The notes: generated by a model from the sequence alone, not told the origin. A DNA stretch of 56,869 nt from Diphasiastrum complanatum (GCA_029204225.1 MU833397.1:1-56869), one strand, 5' to 3'; numbered from the stretch's first letter, positions 22,090-33,949 are shown. Made by a program: numbers and translations.

Positions 22090-24823
22090 TTAAATGGTAC
22101 TACACTTAATCCATAAAGTCGAGACGAGCAGTATTAAAATCCAAGTTGTGTGGCAGAAAACAACGATGGGCTCCGACAATCCACTTTGAGGTGGTCCATG
22201 ATGTGAAGCGAGCCACCCATCATTGCTGCATGAAAGTATAAACGAGCAACCGGTAGCTGATCTTTGATATTCTCTGAGGGCCAGAGGAGGGAGGCAATCG
22301 TCCCATCTGATTGCCACTGACGCCAACGACGTTAGATCTTTCGCAAATAGTGCCGATTGTCGCACCGTTGGATCTGGAGAGTGGACATACTCTCTCTGAT
22401 ATGCTTGTAAAGCCCGGTGGAAGTCCTCTGAAATTGTCCAGCTGTAGGGCTGATGGATGATTGGCCAATTGGGAATATGGATGGTGATTTTGTCCATAGC
22501 CAATCCCAAATCTTTCCATTTATTCCTTCGCGGCATTGGCACATAATAGGGATCGACACGCAACTGGCGAGGGCTGGCGACGTAACTCCCGATTGATTCC
22601 GAACTTTTCTCAAAAACAGTGATTCTCCATGCTGGTTGCTCTCCCAATGCAAGTATTTTGTCCAACTCTTTGCCGGCCTCTATCTCGGAGGTCTTATACT
22701 TCAGGACCCAACCATCACGCGAGGACTCATGCGGATGTTGCTCTAAGAAATTTTGGATCTGGTCCTCGACGTTGATGGGCTTCCTGAATAATGGTGTGGT
22801 CCTTGATGAGGATGGACTCACTTGCATTGCCGGTAAAATTGGCGGTTGTTCTGTTAGTTTTGGAGCTCCCCCCTAGTCCATGCTCAAATCTAACCCTATA
22901 TCCATTTGTACATCTTCTTGGCATGGAGAGGAGAATTGTGGCATGACCGGTACGGGGATTTGTGGTCCGGCTTCCAACAACTGAACGGCTACTTTCTCAT
23001 AGACGTTGATGGTTTCCTTAGCCTCGGCCAGCTCAGTTGAAGCTGCTCCTTTAAACCTATCTAAGTAGCCTTGGAATCCTTGAAGTGCCACTTTGTATGT
23101 TCTCACTTTCTTGAACAAATATGCGATCTCCGTCGGTGTGACCGGATGATCTGGTATTTGTGTTTGAAAATAAGCATCACGCTCAAGGGTGGTCGCATCC
23201 AATTCACCTTGAATACGCGACAATCCTGTTCCGCCATCTCCAATGACCCTTCAGCAGTTGCACCTGTTGTTTTGCATCCTGCACGGCCTTATCCACCTGA
23301 TCCTGTGCAGTTGTCAAGGCGTTTTGCAGAGAGCTGACGTATTCTTCCAGACGATCAGCCTGTTGCTGGGCCAACTTCTTTTCAGCTTCAGACTTGTTTC
23401 ATGCTGCTTGGCAATTTTCAACTCTCAATCCAACTGGACAATCTTTTGGCCGATCAGAGTGTTTTCTGATCCCATATCTGAAATGGTACTATCCTTGGTT
23501 GGCGTGGAATAGGTGCAAGTACTTCTTCTTCTTCAAAAATGTCTTCGTCCTCAAAACCCTCAGGCATGGTGGCGTCAAACTGCTTCGGTGATTTTACAGC
23601 TTTGTCAACCCGAAGTGCGGCTGGGCTATCTTCAGTGTGAGGTTGCTGGTTGACATCTTCAACACCAACAGTAGAGTCATGGATCTATTCAAATCCTCTT
23701 CCAGGGGATTGGAGGTCAAAGGGCACAGGGCTCTGGGGCATTTCAAAAATTTCAGCGGCCCCAAGGGAGTCGGAATCATCGAACATACCCATGAAAAACT
23801 ACTTGTTTGGTGAAGTGGCTTCGGTGTGTGGGGGTGAGGCGGCCTGGGCAGCTGTGATGGGAATGGTAGCCCCAATGGTCACAGACTGTCCTTTTGTGGA
23901 AGCAGAGGCAAGGGAAGCATCAGAGGCGGGGGGAATTGGAAGTTCAGTGCGAACAACAGCAGGGGGTGGAAGCGCAATTGACGATGTATGCCTAGTGCGA
24001 TGTCGTGACGCAGAAGGCGAGTTAGGAATGACGATCTCGTTGCATGGGCGACGACGACTATGTGAACTCGAGGCCTAGTGGGACGACTCGGCCGGTGCTT
24101 CTTTGTAGATGGAAAGCACATAATCCAGGTGGAAGCCATGGATTTTGTTTTCTAGGTGAGAAGCGGCTAGAAGAGACAATAAAGAGCTAGCAGTGAACTG
24201 TTGCTTAGTATTGGCCTTAATAGCTCGTTTGAGCTCACTAGAAACAGTCTTGAACCAATTATATGGTTCAGAGCGACTTTGGCCAACTTGGTGTAGGAGT
24301 CAACTATCCTATGAAGGATTTGCGACGTGATGCGGTCCTTCCTGAGGTTGTCAACCATCAGGAAGTTGTTCAGTAGCTAGGCAGCAGCGTGTATTGAAGG
24401 CTCAGCGATGACTTCCAGAAGATATCCATCATTGGTCCAGTGCAGATCATTGGTGAGGTCAATGTATGGCTTGATGGCCTGTTTTGCCTGCTTGTGATTG
24501 GGTGAGGCTTGTGTTCCGGACGCTATACCTATGGCTACAAGGGTGGCCTCAGTGATGTGCACCTTGTGTGTTGCTCCCTAAAAAGTGATATAAAATTTGG
24601 ATTTCTCTTCCTTCCACGTACTGAAGGCAAGAGTGATGAAATCCATGTTGATTCGGCCAGAAAAGGCTATCTCATTTTTACCCATTACAGTGAGCAGAGG
24701 CTCGGCAAGAGTCATCCACTGAGTGACCATGCTTGTGCTAAGAAGTATCATGATGTCCGTTGCAGATGGGACACCACGATGGATGGTATAACGCGGAGAC
24801 TGGGAAGTATCGGTAGAAGACAT
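22090..24823 (-). pseudogene. Extra ORF (aORF-type) of the Tat-like element, about 900 codons
   Basis: It starts MSSTDTSQSPRYTIHRG at 24823. It can be followed through a helical N-terminal part (HITEATLVAIGIASGTQ; later WFKTVSSELKRAIKANTKQQ and LAASHLENKIHGFHLDYVLS), a Pro/Ser/Ala-rich part (about 24060-23800), an acidic stretch (FEDEDIFEEEEVLAPIP, near 23510-23560), a strong coiled coil (LAQQQADRLEEYVSSLQNAL, about 23250-23390), and a C-terminal region open for 245 codons (22090-22827, with VEDQIQNFLEQHP and MPRRNKWKDLGLAMDKI). At least three frameshifts and six in-frame stops break it; all six stops are TAG (22873, 23685, 23799, 24075, 24377, 24578). No enzyme motif seen. Coiled coil plus position suggest a structural or accessory retroelement protein. 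Confidence 0.6.
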
Positions 24824-24829
24824 GATGAT

Positions 24830-25640
24830 CAGAAATGAAATGTAAGACACGTGAAAGTGTATCAAAAAGCAGTTCAAAAAGTTTGGAAGGCTTTGGTCGC
24901 GGGAAAAATTTGGAAGAGCTTCGCTAGCATAAGTGATGAATGAATCGAATTCGGCCAACTTATAGGTGAATTTGGTGGGTCCATTACACTGAATACTAGT
25001 TTGGCTGATCAGTTCTGAACCAAAATTTGTAGGCATGTACAGTATTGTGAAATTAGGCTACAAAAATATCAGCGAAGGTTTCTGGGGATCTGAACCTATC
25101 AAGCGAACGTTTTTCAGGGTTGGCGAAGGATGGACCTTCGCCCAAGAGGGTCCTTCGCCTAGGTACTATCATAAATGCATTTTTCCAAGGTTTGAACCTA
25201 TGGACAACCTAATTTTGACATTTTAAGATCATCTAGCAGGTCGGCGAAGGTTCCTAATGAGGTTAAGGTGCTCGGCGAAGGTTCCCAAAATGGCATATTA
25301 ATGATCCTTCGCCTGACCCGAAAAATGGATTTTTACTGGACAAGAACTTTCGCCCAACTCAAATTAGATAAATCTAGAGTGGATGTATAGGCTGAGAGCT
25401 TAGCGAAGGTTTCTAGTACTGTATTGGCCACATCTGACCAAAACAATGATTTTCTAAGTCATTTTCATCAAAAATTATTGTCCTTCCTTTTCCTTTGCTG
25501 ATGACTTTTCCGACTTTATGCTCATCAGTCTTTTTCCAATTTGTCCTTTCTTTCCTTTTTTTTTTTTTAACTGTCTTTTTCCAAAAAAACTCAGCAATTT
25601 AAATACTAAAAACAAAAAATTAAAAAACAAATAAAATTAA
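24830..25640 (-). other. Spacer between pol end and extra ORF, with GCGAAGGTT words
   Basis: Non-coding. Around nine variants of GGCGAAGGTT or its complement lie between 25065 and 25415, in both directions. The minus strand is T-rich and poly-T runs lie next to the pol stop. Confidence 0.55.
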
Positions 25641-25655
25641 AAAAAACCATTGAGA

Positions 25656-26230
25656 TCAAGCTTGCTGAACTGGCGGAGCAGGCTGCCAAAACTTGCGTAA
25701 TCGGTTGCCATTCACCAGAGTATCAAATCGTTTTCCATCCAAGTGCTCAAGAATTACTACGCCATAGTTCAAGATTTCCTTCACTTTATACAGGCCTTCA
25801 CCGGTAAACTTCAACTTGCCCTTGATCAGCTTGGTTTTGTACATCAATGCAAGATCTCCTACTTTCAGATCTTTTTTGTGCAATTGACGATCGTGCCATG
25901 CCTTGCGGCGGGCTTTCTCTATTGCTAAGGCATGAACTGCCATCAATCGGGTTTCACATAATTTGTGCAACGCTTCATGACGTAGTTGTAAAGACTTATC
26001 ATCATTTAATCATTTGGATGCTGCTATGCGTAAAGATGGGATTAAAAATTCAATCGGCATGAGAACATCCTGACCATAAACCAGTTGAAAAGGTATTTGA
26101 TTTGTACTATTTTTGTAAGCAGTCTTGAATGCCCATAATGCTGCATACAGTTTATGTTCCCAATCAGACCGACAGGTACTGGATCCGCTACTAGTTCTTT
26201 CTGCTTCTGTGCTCTGGTGACCACCATCAA
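25656..26230 (-). pseudogene. Pol start fused to integrase C-terminus (gypsy)
   Basis: From high to low: VVTRAQKQKELVADPVP, the N-terminal linker of pol, then a jump to TNQIPFQLVYGQDV-type integrase sequence in shifted frames. A 104-codon open stretch follows (25656-25970): RRKAWHDRQLHKKDLKVGD, KGKLKFTGEGLYKVKEIL, and stop. These are the integrase C-terminal motifs of non-chromovirus gypsy elements. The internal deletion removes about 1000 codons including every catalytic domain. Confidence 0.85.
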
Positions 26231-26283
26231 GGGTGCACTTGGTTTATTCTGAGCTGCTGGTTTTCATTTTATTGTTATCAAAT

Positions 26284-27604
26284 TTACAGGTGTTGTAGCT
26301 GGTGGTGGCTTCGATCTTGCTGGACAGTCTTTATAGCAATGCCCATAACCATAGTCATGACAGAATGGTACAAATGTCTCTTTATTTGGACATTTTGCAA
26401 CTCTGTGATTTTCTCCACATGCAAATCATCCAAGTAGTGCTCTGGTCCAATTTCTCGAGACTTGTTGTTGAGAGGCAACATAAATAGCATATTGTTCCGA
26501 AGATCCACTTGAAGATCCACTTGTTTGATCAATACCATAGTTCCATTGCTCAGCACTTCCATAAGGTTTTGGTTCCATCAAATTGGCAGGAGGAGCGGAG
26601 TGCTTTGGTGGGGCAGGTAAGGCTAAATGTTCCAAGTATCCAAGAGCAGATTGTCGAGGTCTAGCTGCTGGATTTCCTCCATACTGTGGTTCTCGATATC
26701 CCATTTGGGCATACCATTGCTGAATTATTCGAGGATTGAAGTTGCAAAAAGCAGTCTCATGATCAGGCGATTTCCATTCATTTTTTCAATTGAGGACACT
26801 CATTCACTGTGTGATTTCCTGCACAAATAAAATACTAAAGTCTTCACAAACTTCTCAAGTTCCTTGTTCGTTTTTCCGTGGAAATCTTCCAATGCTTTGA
26901 TCTTTTCATCAAATTGCGACTGCAACTTTTCCATCTGTTTTTGCTGGTTTTTCCCAAGTTTCTCGAACTCATTGAGCATCATTTTTGCAGTAGTGTTGGC
27001 ATTTGTTGATGCAATAGTAATGGATTTCATAGTAGTCTGCCCTGTTGTATAAGGCCACATACTGATATTCGGCTCATCATCTGAATCTTCATCCTCCTCC
27101 CGAATTGCATCATCCATAGCATTTTGCAAGTGTGCATACTCATTATGGCGTTTCTGCTCACGTTTGATCTGTCTAGGTAGACCTGACAAAAACCACATAA
27201 TCATGGCATTTTTGTTAATCAGCTCAGGTTCGCACTCAGATCTGAGACATTTCACTCTTTCAACGTAATCTCGAACCATTTTCCGCTTTCTCATTTTAAT
27301 TTTACTTAAAAGTAAACTTCCGCGGTTTGAATTGTGTGATAAGGGCTCGTTTAACCTCTCAATCTGTACGCTCAGTTTCATCTTGATTATAATTCCAATC
27401 TTGTGCTGCATCTGTTAAGGCCATAGGAAACAACTTAAGTTTATCTTGAGGATAAATCTCGCCATAAACTTCACAGGATTCAGCATAGATCTGAAGAAAT
27501 CTAACTAGATCTGTTAATCCGTTATATTTGGGTAGATCCAAACGGGTTGCTCTTCTAACAATAATTGGATTGACTTCTTGAGGAGCAGCTCCAGGGGCAG
27601 CCAT
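26284..27604 (-). pseudogene. Ty3/gypsy gag with CCHC zinc knuckle, frameshifted
   Basis: It starts MAAPGAAPQEVNP at 27604; LPKYNGLTDLVRFLQIYAES and QDKLKLFPMALTDAAQDW follow. A shift near 27370-27330 leads into MVRDYVERVKCLRSECEP, MIMWFLSGLPRQIK, and a coiled linker (EFEKLGKNQQKQMEKLQSQF). A second shift leads to the zinc knuckle CHDYGYGHCYKDC near 26340-26380. The order capsid-like domain, linker, knuckle is normal. Nucleic-acid-binding structural protein of the retroelement, now dead. Confidence 0.88.
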
Positions 27605-28669
27605 CTTTATAAGTTTAGATCAAGTAGACAATGAGATTGGATCTAGATTTTTCAATTAAAAAACTATCTCCAATCAAATCTACTGGATCTATTTCTCTTT
27701 CCAAAAATCTGATTGCTATATCGTGAAAAAGATTTTGAAAGTCAATCAATCGATACTTCTCAAAAAATAAAAAATTTCTTAGAATCCAAATCAAAATATA
27801 TCAGATTTGATCCAAATTTTGACAGAGACTTGATCTGGAAAATCAAAAACTAAAAATAGGACTGGCGAAGGTTCACTAGGTGAAGGTTAGCTTGGTGAAA
27901 GTTCAACAATGCTATTTTGGAAGAAACACTCTGATCAACTTCTTAGACAATTTCTCGGGTAATAACCTTCGCGGACCTCTCAGATAAAAGACCTGACACA
28001 GATAAAACTATGGAAAACCGAACGAAGGTGTCTGACACAAGAAAATACAGTTTCTGTAGTTTGACGAGGGTAAAAATTAAGATTTTCTATGATCTAACCA
28101 AAAAAACCCTAAACCCTAAACTCAAAAATAGTATTTTACTATAAATAGAATATTCTGAAAACTCGGCGAAGGTTCTGGCAAAAGATCAAGAGTAATAGTG
28201 GTATTTTTGCAAAAAAGTGATTTTTTTGACAAAAATATGACAATATGACAACTGCTCTTCTGAAAATCCTTCTATTTTTGGTATTATTCTTCGTCGACCT
28301 GGCAGTAGATAGATCTGAATTATGCACAGTGAATCAGACGAAGGTTCTTTTTCTGTATTTTTAGAGTTTTGGTGATTTTTTGGTGTTTTTGACGGTTTTT
28401 TTGATGTTTTTGAAAATCTGCTGAAAATTAATCTTCGCCCTTCAAACTAAAGGTTCTATGACCAAAACCGAAGGTTTCTGCAACTCGGCAAAGGTTTTCT
28501 GAAAGAGGATAAAAAGTTATCAACTCTGATGATGATTTTTGTCTCTTTTTGATCAAATCTGATAGATTTGATCGTTTTATCTGATATCTCAGATCCAAAT
28601 GGATCTTAAGATTGGTGATCTGAATGGCTTTTCTTGTTTAACCATCAGATTAGATTTCAAACAAGCAAA
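27605..28669 (-). other. Leader of the Tat-like element with a GCGAAGGTT word cluster
   Basis: Non-coding. Roughly ten variants of GGCGAAGGTT (plus-strand sense mostly) lie between 27860 and 28500. The region stops abruptly at the CACTA end at 28670, where a primer site and 5' LTR would be expected. Confidence 0.55.
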
Positions 28670-28689
28670 CACAACTAGAAAACTCTGTG

Positions 28690-29070
28690 TTTATCCACGC
28701 TGAGTATCCACGCGAGACCCGACACTTAGTCGATTTTCCGAAATTTTGTTTGCGTAGAACATCCACACGTGGATTATCCACGCCAAAATTTTTTTGAAGA
28801 TGCCTCCGGCCAGTCTACCAGTGTTTTTTAGACACGGCGCCGAAAAATTTATGCGTGTGGATTATCCACGCGTGGATAATCCACGCAAAATTGAATTTTG
28901 AAAATTCCAACAACTGTTTGGGAGGGAAGGTTGGCGGCGCCGGAAAGCAGTTTTGGCATGAGTAATCCACGCGTGGATGATCCACGCAAATTTCAGTTTG
29001 TTCACCAGATGAGACTGGAAATTAAAGATATCCACACGTGGATATATTTTGCGTGGATTATCCACACATT
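28690..29070. repeat. CACTA subterminal palindromic repeats (GTGGATNATCCAC)
   Basis: At least eight copies of TATCCACGC/GCGTGGATA, several as the palindrome ATCCACGCGTGGAT, cluster inside the element end. Subterminal repeats of this size are typical transposase-binding sites of CACTA elements. The same words recur at 40755-40835, 46635-46715 and 47568-47728. Confidence 0.65.
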
Positions 29071-29084
29071 TTTTTTTTCTGCAT

Positions 29085-29258
29085 GTTGATAATGACATGA
29101 AATTAGTTAAGTAAATATATTTCTAAAGTGAATTATATCATGATTAGGCTTTTTTTTCTAAAGTGAATTATATTATGATGAGGTTTTTTTTTTTTTTTGC
29201 ATGTTCATAATGAAATGGAATTAGTTAAATAAATATTTTTCTAAAGTGAATTATATCA
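29085..29258. repeat. Imperfect tandem repeat
   Basis: The phrase CTAAAGTGAATTATAT occurs three times and GCATGTTNATAATGA twice, separated by T-runs. Confidence 0.7.
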
Positions 29259-29261
29259 CGG

Positions 29262-29775
29262 TGTTTCTAGATGATTTGGATTTTTTATGAGGGCGGCCAC
29301 CTACTTTTATAAGACAGTTAACTCGAACTACCAAGAGGGTAATTATGCATGATCTAAGGCTTTGAGACCTAGGGGTTTAGGGTCTACCCTAATGGCACTC
29401 TACCTAATCTCATATCCGAGATCATTTGATATGGATTGAGAGCTCATTTTGTACATACTTCGAGAGATTATCAAGAGATGGTGATTTTGGCAAGTTTTCT
29501 CTTTAATGAAGAATTGATGAATGATGAATGTGATATTTTTTGTGTCTAATGAATAGATCTGAATCTGAACAAAGTATTATACTTTCCACGTGTGTGCCAG
29601 GATGTGAAGATCAATTATTTCTAGTTTTATTGTGGTGTTCAAAAGCCTTTGCCAATTAGATGCAAAATAGGTTGAATTGTGTGCTAGTTTTCTATCTATT
29701 AGATATAAGTGAAACCTTTGATGCTATTTCAAGGTTTTAGTATCCAAATGAGGTTCATAACCTTTGATTTTAACA
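29262..29775 (+). repeat. Copia-type LTR, start uncertain
   Basis: Ends TTTTAACA directly before a primer site. The start was set at a TG after the tandem repeat and is not supported by a second LTR. Confidence 0.4.
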
Positions 29776-29787
29776 TGGTATCGGAGC
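29776..29787 (+). promoter_or_regulatory. Primer binding site, tRNA-Met type
   Basis: TGGTATCGGAGC, one base from the canonical site. Confidence 0.75.
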
Positions 29788-29856
29788 CCAAATGCAACCA
29801 TCAAGGCTCAATCACAAGGAAGAGAGAAGCAATTACAAGTTGATGATTGTTTAATT

Positions 29857-30165
29857 TTTATTGCCCTTATTACTACCTTAAGTTTGATGATATTCCTTCA
29901 AGTGTGAATGAAACTGTAGCAACAAAAGAGTGATTTGATGTAATGAAAAGTGAGGTGAGTACATGATGCATTGTTTGAGATACTTGTAAAATTATTGATC
30001 CTCCATCAAATATACAAAATGTAATCGTTTGCAAATGGGTCTTTAAGATCAATCAAGATGGTAGTGTGAACAATTATAAAACAAGACTAGTTGCCAAGGG
30101 ATATGCTCAATTCAAGGGGATTGACTATGATGAAACACTTGATTTTGTCATAGTTTGTGGTGGTG
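29857..30165 (+). pseudogene. Copia reverse-transcriptase N-terminal fragment
   Basis: The frame gives [10 protein letters not shown] and [31 protein letters not shown], the RT entry of copia polyproteins (CKWVFK...LVAKGY.Q..GIDY.ET). The same fragment is at 40895-41200. Confidence 0.85.
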
Positions 30166-30416
30166 ATTTCATTAACTCACATGCTTTTAGTGATTTACTG
30201 CCTTTGCAACATTTGTTAAAAAATGAGAATTTTCTTGGAACATGAAGCCGTACGTCTATCTTCACCGACATTATCTCCAAAAAAATGGGATTGAAGTCAA
30301 ACTATGTCTATTCTTTTCACTTACTTGACCATAAATGAGACTCTATTTTGGCTAAATAACAATCATTTGAAAGCATTACAAGACTCATTTTCATTCAGAA
30401 TTGCAATAATCAATTT

Positions 30417-30641
30417 TTATTCAGAATTACAAGAATCAATTTCATCAACAACAGCATCTTGCAATTCATCTCCTCTTAGATGATTTTCATCATCACTCTC
30501 ACTTTCAAAAAATATTTCATCATCCTGACTATTAGAATTTCTATTCTCAACATCTATGGAAGTGGGTGCTTCAAGTATGGTTTGACGATTTATTACATCT
30601 CTAGGTAGCTCAATCTCATAGTTAAAATGAAGGTTTTCCAT
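30417..30641 (-). pseudogene. CACTA transposase C-terminus fragment (copy 1)
   Basis: 74 codons, MENLHFNYEIELPRDVINRQ to DEIDSCNSE, closely matching the end of 41255-41587. The acidic tail (FESESDDENHLRGDELQD) is shared. Only the tail of the protein is present. Confidence 0.7.
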
Positions 30642-30746
30642 TTCATTCTCAACATTTGCACCCTCAAATACTCATCGTGAACGTGGTTGAACTTGAGCTA
30701 CAAACCACCATATCTTGAAAAGCCACATGCAAACCCTAATGGTTTC

Positions 30747-30896
30747 TCACTCTTTTCCGGGGCCGCCACAGTCACCCCTTTTCAGTTCGTTCCAGAAACT
30801 CTTCTCCCGTTCAATCACATTCCTTTGCTTCACCCCCTCATGGAGAAGAGATGAGACTTGCATAAGTCTTATGCTAGATGTAGCAGCACCTTCCAT
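30747..30896 (-). CDS. Small ORF with coding character, unknown
   Basis: 49 codons from ATG at 30896, MEGAATSSIRLMQVSSLLHE to KSFWNELKRGDCGGPGKE and stop. Upstream, TTTTGTGAAG could be an acceptor and GAGATTCAG|GTAAGCC near 31045 a donor of a 5' UTR intron. The flanking CACTA homology stops at 30718, just past its stop codon. I do not recognise it; it may be one exon of a gene or chance. Confidence 0.3.
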   Translation of the reverse strand: MEGAATSSIRLMQVSSLLHEGVKQRNVIEREKSFWNELKRGDCGGPGKE

Positions 30897-30949
30897 CCAA
30901 CCCAGAACAGGAGAGCGCCTTCACAAAATAGAAAATTTGCAATGAAGAG

Positions 30950-33500
30950 AAGGTTGAAAAGAGCAACAAACTCAAGCATCTGACCATCTACTACCAATGA
31001 GAAGCGTGAATAGTAGCTGATTCTATTTCAAATCGTCTGGCTTACCTGAATCTCAGCCTACAGTGCCACAATCAATTTGCTTATTTGATACCTTTCAACC
31101 AAAACAATCACTGGACTCCCAAATGATTGTTTATGGCCCTTAGCAGATGTTCTAAATTCACACAAGTGAACGAGTTTGAAATAAGGGTTTGCAGCATGCT
31201 TTAAATGGTTCTTTAACAGGGTTACTGCTCTTCTTCTATCTTTCAAGGTCTCCATAGACAAAGGCCATAAAAAGAGTTCCAATTTGTATGCATGGCTATT
31301 CTAGATAACAACTACTCATTTAGAACGACCGTTCTTCTACTGATTACTGCTAGGAACACTCCAAGCATTCACTAAGCTTCATCAGTTCTGAGCTATTTGC
31401 ATGGAACAACAGTTACAAGGTAATGGCTGCTTCTCTAACTAGAATGGTATTTCAAATAGTATAAACTTTGTCCTTGGTTTCTTCTGAAACATTGAAGAAA
31501 ACTAGGAATCATACTGATGAAAGATTGGTTTGCAAGATTCAATTCCAAAGCAACTTATTCTCAACTATTATCTAAAGAAATGACAGGATTGCAGTTCACA
31601 CCCTGTTATACTTTGGTTGTAAATAGATTCATGTAACAACATCACTAATAGTTTAATTCTTCTGGAAAAATTGATTTTCATCAATAAATCATTGAAAAAA
31701 ATTAGTCATGCATGAATCCTACCATCAACCATAACAGATCCTTGCATCTATCCAAATTTCCAAAGTATGTGAGTCCAAGCAACAAGCCACATGATTCACA
31801 CTTGCAAATCATAAAACATGAATTGGAATTCTTCTCAAAAAACCAAAAAATTCAGAATGAAATTACAAGACTAATTCTCAACTTCTCCTTCAAAATTAAA
31901 ATATGACGATAGGCACGTTACCAACAATTTTGAAGAGCTCCAAGAATTAACAATTAGGATTATTGTCAAAGTAAGGATCTGCATGCATGCATTTGTTAGT
32001 TAAATGTACATAACTTTTGACATTATGCATGTGAGATGATGCATGCATTTGTTAGTTAAATGTTAATAATTGGTATCCCTTTATGCATGTGGGATGATGT
32101 TGAGCCTTGAGGCATCTAGCAGGATTGAAATTACAAAAAGTAGCTATGATAGTGTGCTGGGGTACGAATCAAGACTGATTAATTCTATAATTTAGAGACT
32201 TGAATGGGCACACTATGTCATGGGATGCAGTCAGCAATTCCCTATAATGGTAACATTCTAAAGAATATTTCAAATATTTAATAACAATGTTTGAAAATTG
32301 GTACCTTAAAGACACATTATATAAGTAAAGTAGAACCCAGACACGAATCTTGAGCTGTGTAGTTATACATAAGAAGCTAAAATTCTACATATGTGAATCT
32401 GGTAGTTAGAAGTAGAAGATGGAGGTATAGACAATACTATTGTGTTGAGCAAGAAATACAATACTTTAAAAAGAATAAAGTTCTTAGTATTACATATGTA
32501 GAAAAAAGAACTTAGATGTGAATCTGGTTGTTAGAATTAGACATGTGAATTTGGTTGTTAGAATTAGACCATGGAGGCATATACAATACTATTGCATTGA
32601 GCAATGATAAAATAGTTGGAAAAGAATAAAGTTCTTTCTACAAAAATAAAAAGTGAACCTTAATGGTGCACTTTGACATAAGTTGACATCGGAAAAAATA
32701 CAAATACATGGATTCAAAGAATAAAATACATGCGAAGGTTTGATGCTCAATGCATTAAAAAATCTCATGGAACCTGTGACATTGAATCATTTGAAGTTGT
32801 GACGACAGTTCGCTATAAAGCATCTATATGTTTAACATTCAAATAATCTTTGGAAAATGCCTAAGACCGTCTATCTAATACAAGAAAAGAAGCTAGCAGG
32901 TTAAAGTAGTGTGACATTTTTCTTGGTTTAGTATTACAAAACTTGGCCCATTGGCCACGTGCGGTCCGCGCATTGGGATCCCACCCCCAATCGCCTAGCC
33001 ACCCACGTCCACATGCCCTCAGTGCCCAAAAGGGCTGGTGCCAGAGGACATTTTAAAGGAGTTTGATCACAAAGGTGAGCGTTGCATATACAAAATTATC
33101 TTCCATCCTATAAAACTGAAATCTTTATGCTTGCGAAAGCGTTTGACACGCTGAAAGTTGTACATAGTACAATAGAAGTAGGCTAAATCCCATTCAAGTT
33201 TAGTTTTGTTTTTGGCTACTAGTTACTGCTTATGCAGCCTTATCATTTGCCTCGCTTTGGGTCATTGCCGCATCAAAACCCACAAATCTCACCCTCTGCG
33301 ACTCTTTCATTGGATTGCGGCATGAAATTTGGCATCTAAGTCTCTTATAAGCCCAGAAGAAGAGGAAGAACGACCAAGTTGGGATATGGAAAAACAATGG
33401 TAAGAAAGAGAGAAAGAGAGAAAGAGGGAAAGTGGGCAAGCGCATCAGTGTAGGGAAAGAGGTGGGCTAGTGCATCAGTGGTGAGGGTGAGAGAAGAAAG
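30950..33500. other. Spacer with two local tandem duplications
   Basis: Duplicates of about 65 bp around GCATGCATTTGTTAGTTAAATG (31985-32040 and 32041-32100) and of about 120 bp around GTGAATCTGG and ATACAATACTATTG (about 32390-32500 and 32515-32645). A GC-richer patch is at 32940-33060. No gene seen. Confidence 0.5.
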
Positions 33501-33515
33501 AAGTGCCATAGATGT

Positions 33516-33534
33516 TTCTTCTTCTTCTTCTTCT

Positions 33535-33602
<68 letters not shown>
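33516..33602. repeat. Compound (TTC)n-(CT)n microsatellite
   Basis: About eight TTC units followed by about 31 CT units. It mirrors the (GA)n-(GAA)n tract at 40399-40568. Confidence 0.95.
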
Positions 33603-33606
<4 letters not shown>

Positions 33607-33913
33607 AACACACAAGCAATATCGTAAAGCATATTTGTGATGCCCAATCCACGCTGGCTAAGAGAGACAAAGGCGTGATGTAAATCCATAACTTGGTGGT
33701 TTTGCTACGATGGTTGCCATTGATGTTGGATCTAAACTCGTATGCCAAAAAGGTCGACCCATCTGGAAGCGGGGTTGGTGTGCACTCCACACCACCTTTA
33801 GCTCTTTCGTTTGTGCATGTCTCGACGCCGTTGTTCCTATGTCAAATTAACTTTGAGCCACCATAGCTATCTATGTGTTGTATCTTCTACTTCGCTATAT
33901 CTCTCTCGATTGA

Positions 33914-33916
<3 letters not shown>

Positions 33917-33949
<33 letters not shown>
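33917..33949. repeat. (CT)n microsatellite
   Basis: About 16 CT units. Confidence 0.95.

Larger units (their letters stand above)
21381..28669 (-). mobile_element. Tat-like Ty3/gypsy element with an extra ORF, pol mostly deleted
   Basis: Reading the minus strand from high to low coordinates: leader (27605-28669), gag (27604-26284), start of pol fused to the integrase C-terminus (26230-25656), spacer (25640-24830), a long extra ORF (24823-22090), a purine tract (22005-22013), and a 3' LTR (22004 to about 21381). The gag and integrase types are those of non-chromovirus gypsy elements. An additional ORF between pol and the 3' LTR is a known feature of the Tat lineage (for example Retand). Protease, RT, RNase H and the integrase core are missing. 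The 5' LTR is absent; a CACTA end starts at 28670. Confidence 0.65.
28670..30718. mobile_element. CACTA (En/Spm) remnant with embedded copia fragment, copy 1
   Basis: Begins CACAACTAGAAAACTC (28670), the same terminus as at 40738; homology between the copies starts essentially at this point. Next come subterminal words ATCCACGCGTGGAT and GTGGATTATCCAC (28685-29070), a short tandem repeat, a copia LTR end with primer site, a copia RT fragment, and an antisense transposase C-terminus (30417-30641). Homology to 40738-41560 ends at 30718. Confidence 0.7.

Noticed and set aside
22619-24078. Several plus-strand frames including one of 142 codons
   Set aside because: Antisense to the extra ORF, whose minus frame has coiled-coil and Pro-rich character.
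28690-29070. Repeated palindromes considered as a CRISPR array
   Set aside because: Irregular spacing, mixed orientation, plant context; they fit CACTA subterminal repeats.
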